Positions 5,410 through 5,487 of a stretch of DNA of 5,487 nucleotides are shown in pieces (within the stretch, counting starts at the first letter, position 1; each line of letters opens with the position of its first letter). The DNA is taken from assembly GCA_007570915.1 (NCBI GenBank), contig RKSK01000141.1:1-5487 (forward strand), in the 5' to 3' direction. The notes below the pieces were generated by a model. The model was given only the letters and a program-made list of their open reading frames with translations. It was not told where the DNA came from and ran no database searches. Origin of the DNA: Cenarchaeum sp. Lineage in GTDB: Archaea > Thermoproteota > Nitrososphaeria > Nitrososphaerales > Nitrosopumilaceae. The position numbers and the translations under genes are program-made.

Positions 5410-5487
5410 TTGGTCAAAAAGCGTGATCCCGGGCGCGCCCCCGACTCCCTTGAGCTTGATGTGGACATTTCCAATTTTGGCCCAATA
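5410..5487 (+). CDS. 5' fragment of a possible SMC/ABC-like P-loop ATPase
   Basis: An open frame runs from TTG 5410 off the window end, giving 26 residues: MVKKRDPGRAPD followed by SLELDVDISNFGPI. The pattern of a hydrophobic strand followed by NFGPI closely resembles the first strand of RecF/SMC/OLD-type AAA ATPases, where a phrase such as NFGPI usually precedes the Walker A loop by some 15-20 residues. Walker A itself lies beyond the edge, so the family call is inference. The TTG is preferred because a TATA box is centred 28 bp upstream, matching a leaderless start. The frame is open back to the TAA at 5338-5340, so ATG 5383 or GTG 5365 could instead begin a protein with 9 or 15 extra Arg/Pro-rich residues. 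Codon use (CTT, GAT, TTT, AAT) is visibly less GC-rich than in its neighbours, though the sample is very short. Confidence 0.55.
   Translation, partial: MVKKRDPGRAPDSLELDVDISNFGPI

Noticed and set aside
5352..5440. Palindrome GGGCGCGCCC at 5352-5361 and 5431-5440 as paired regulator sites
   Set aside because: The inner GGCGCGCC also occurs at 31-38 and twice inside pepF (4757-4764, 4768-4775), so it is common in this DNA and not specific to the promoter.
1..5487. Mobile element, integration site, CRISPR array or horizontally acquired island
   Set aside because: No transposase, integrase, terminal inverted repeats, regular spacer-repeat pattern or tRNA-end duplication was seen, and codon use is uniform across all full-length genes.

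Overview
This is a high-GC archaeal chromosome segment (about 70% G+C by eye, not computed). It most resembles an ammonia-oxidising archaeon (Nitrososphaerota/Thaumarchaeota), perhaps a high-GC sponge-symbiont lineage such as the Cenarchaeum group. The reasons are A/T-rich TATA-like boxes about 26-33 bp ahead of start codons with almost no leader, frequent ATA (Ile) and AGG (Arg) codons, TTG/GTG starts, and protein sequences that look thaumarchaeal. The taxonomic call is recollection and inference; no search was run.

Left half (47-3264): a tightly packed tetrapyrrole block on the + strand. It starts with a precorrin-2 dehydrogenase (siroheme/cobalamin branch). This overlaps hemA (glutamyl-tRNA reductase, first committed step of the C5 pathway) by 8 bp. 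After a 32-bp gap holding a good TATA box comes hemB (porphobilinogen synthase), which overlaps a 100-residue protein of unknown function by an ATGA junction. The block supplies 5-aminolevulinate chemistry and porphobilinogen, plus the oxidation step towards sirohydrochlorin. hemL, hemC and hemD are not in the window.

Middle and right (3265-5245): after a 75-bp gap with a GC hairpin and a TATA-like box lies a 43-codon zinc-binding mini-protein (3340-3471). Ten bases later comes a 587-residue M3-family oligoendopeptidase (PepF-like) with an intact HExxH site. The two probably form a bicistron that does not belong to the tetrapyrrole pathway.

Right end (5246-5487): a 164-bp intergenic stretch with a strong hairpin just after pepF, an exact 13-bp direct repeat (two copies, 80 bp apart) and two candidate TATA boxes. 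It then enters a gene cut off by the window edge, whose visible N-terminus resembles the start of an ABC/SMC-like P-loop ATPase.

No rRNA, tRNA, CRISPR array, insertion sequence or integrase was seen. The coding content is mostly housekeeping. The items most worth a second look are the tiny zinc protein paired with pepF, the repeat-bearing intergenic region with its ambiguous downstream start, the unknown gene coupled to hemB, and the His-flanked catalytic lysine of HemB.
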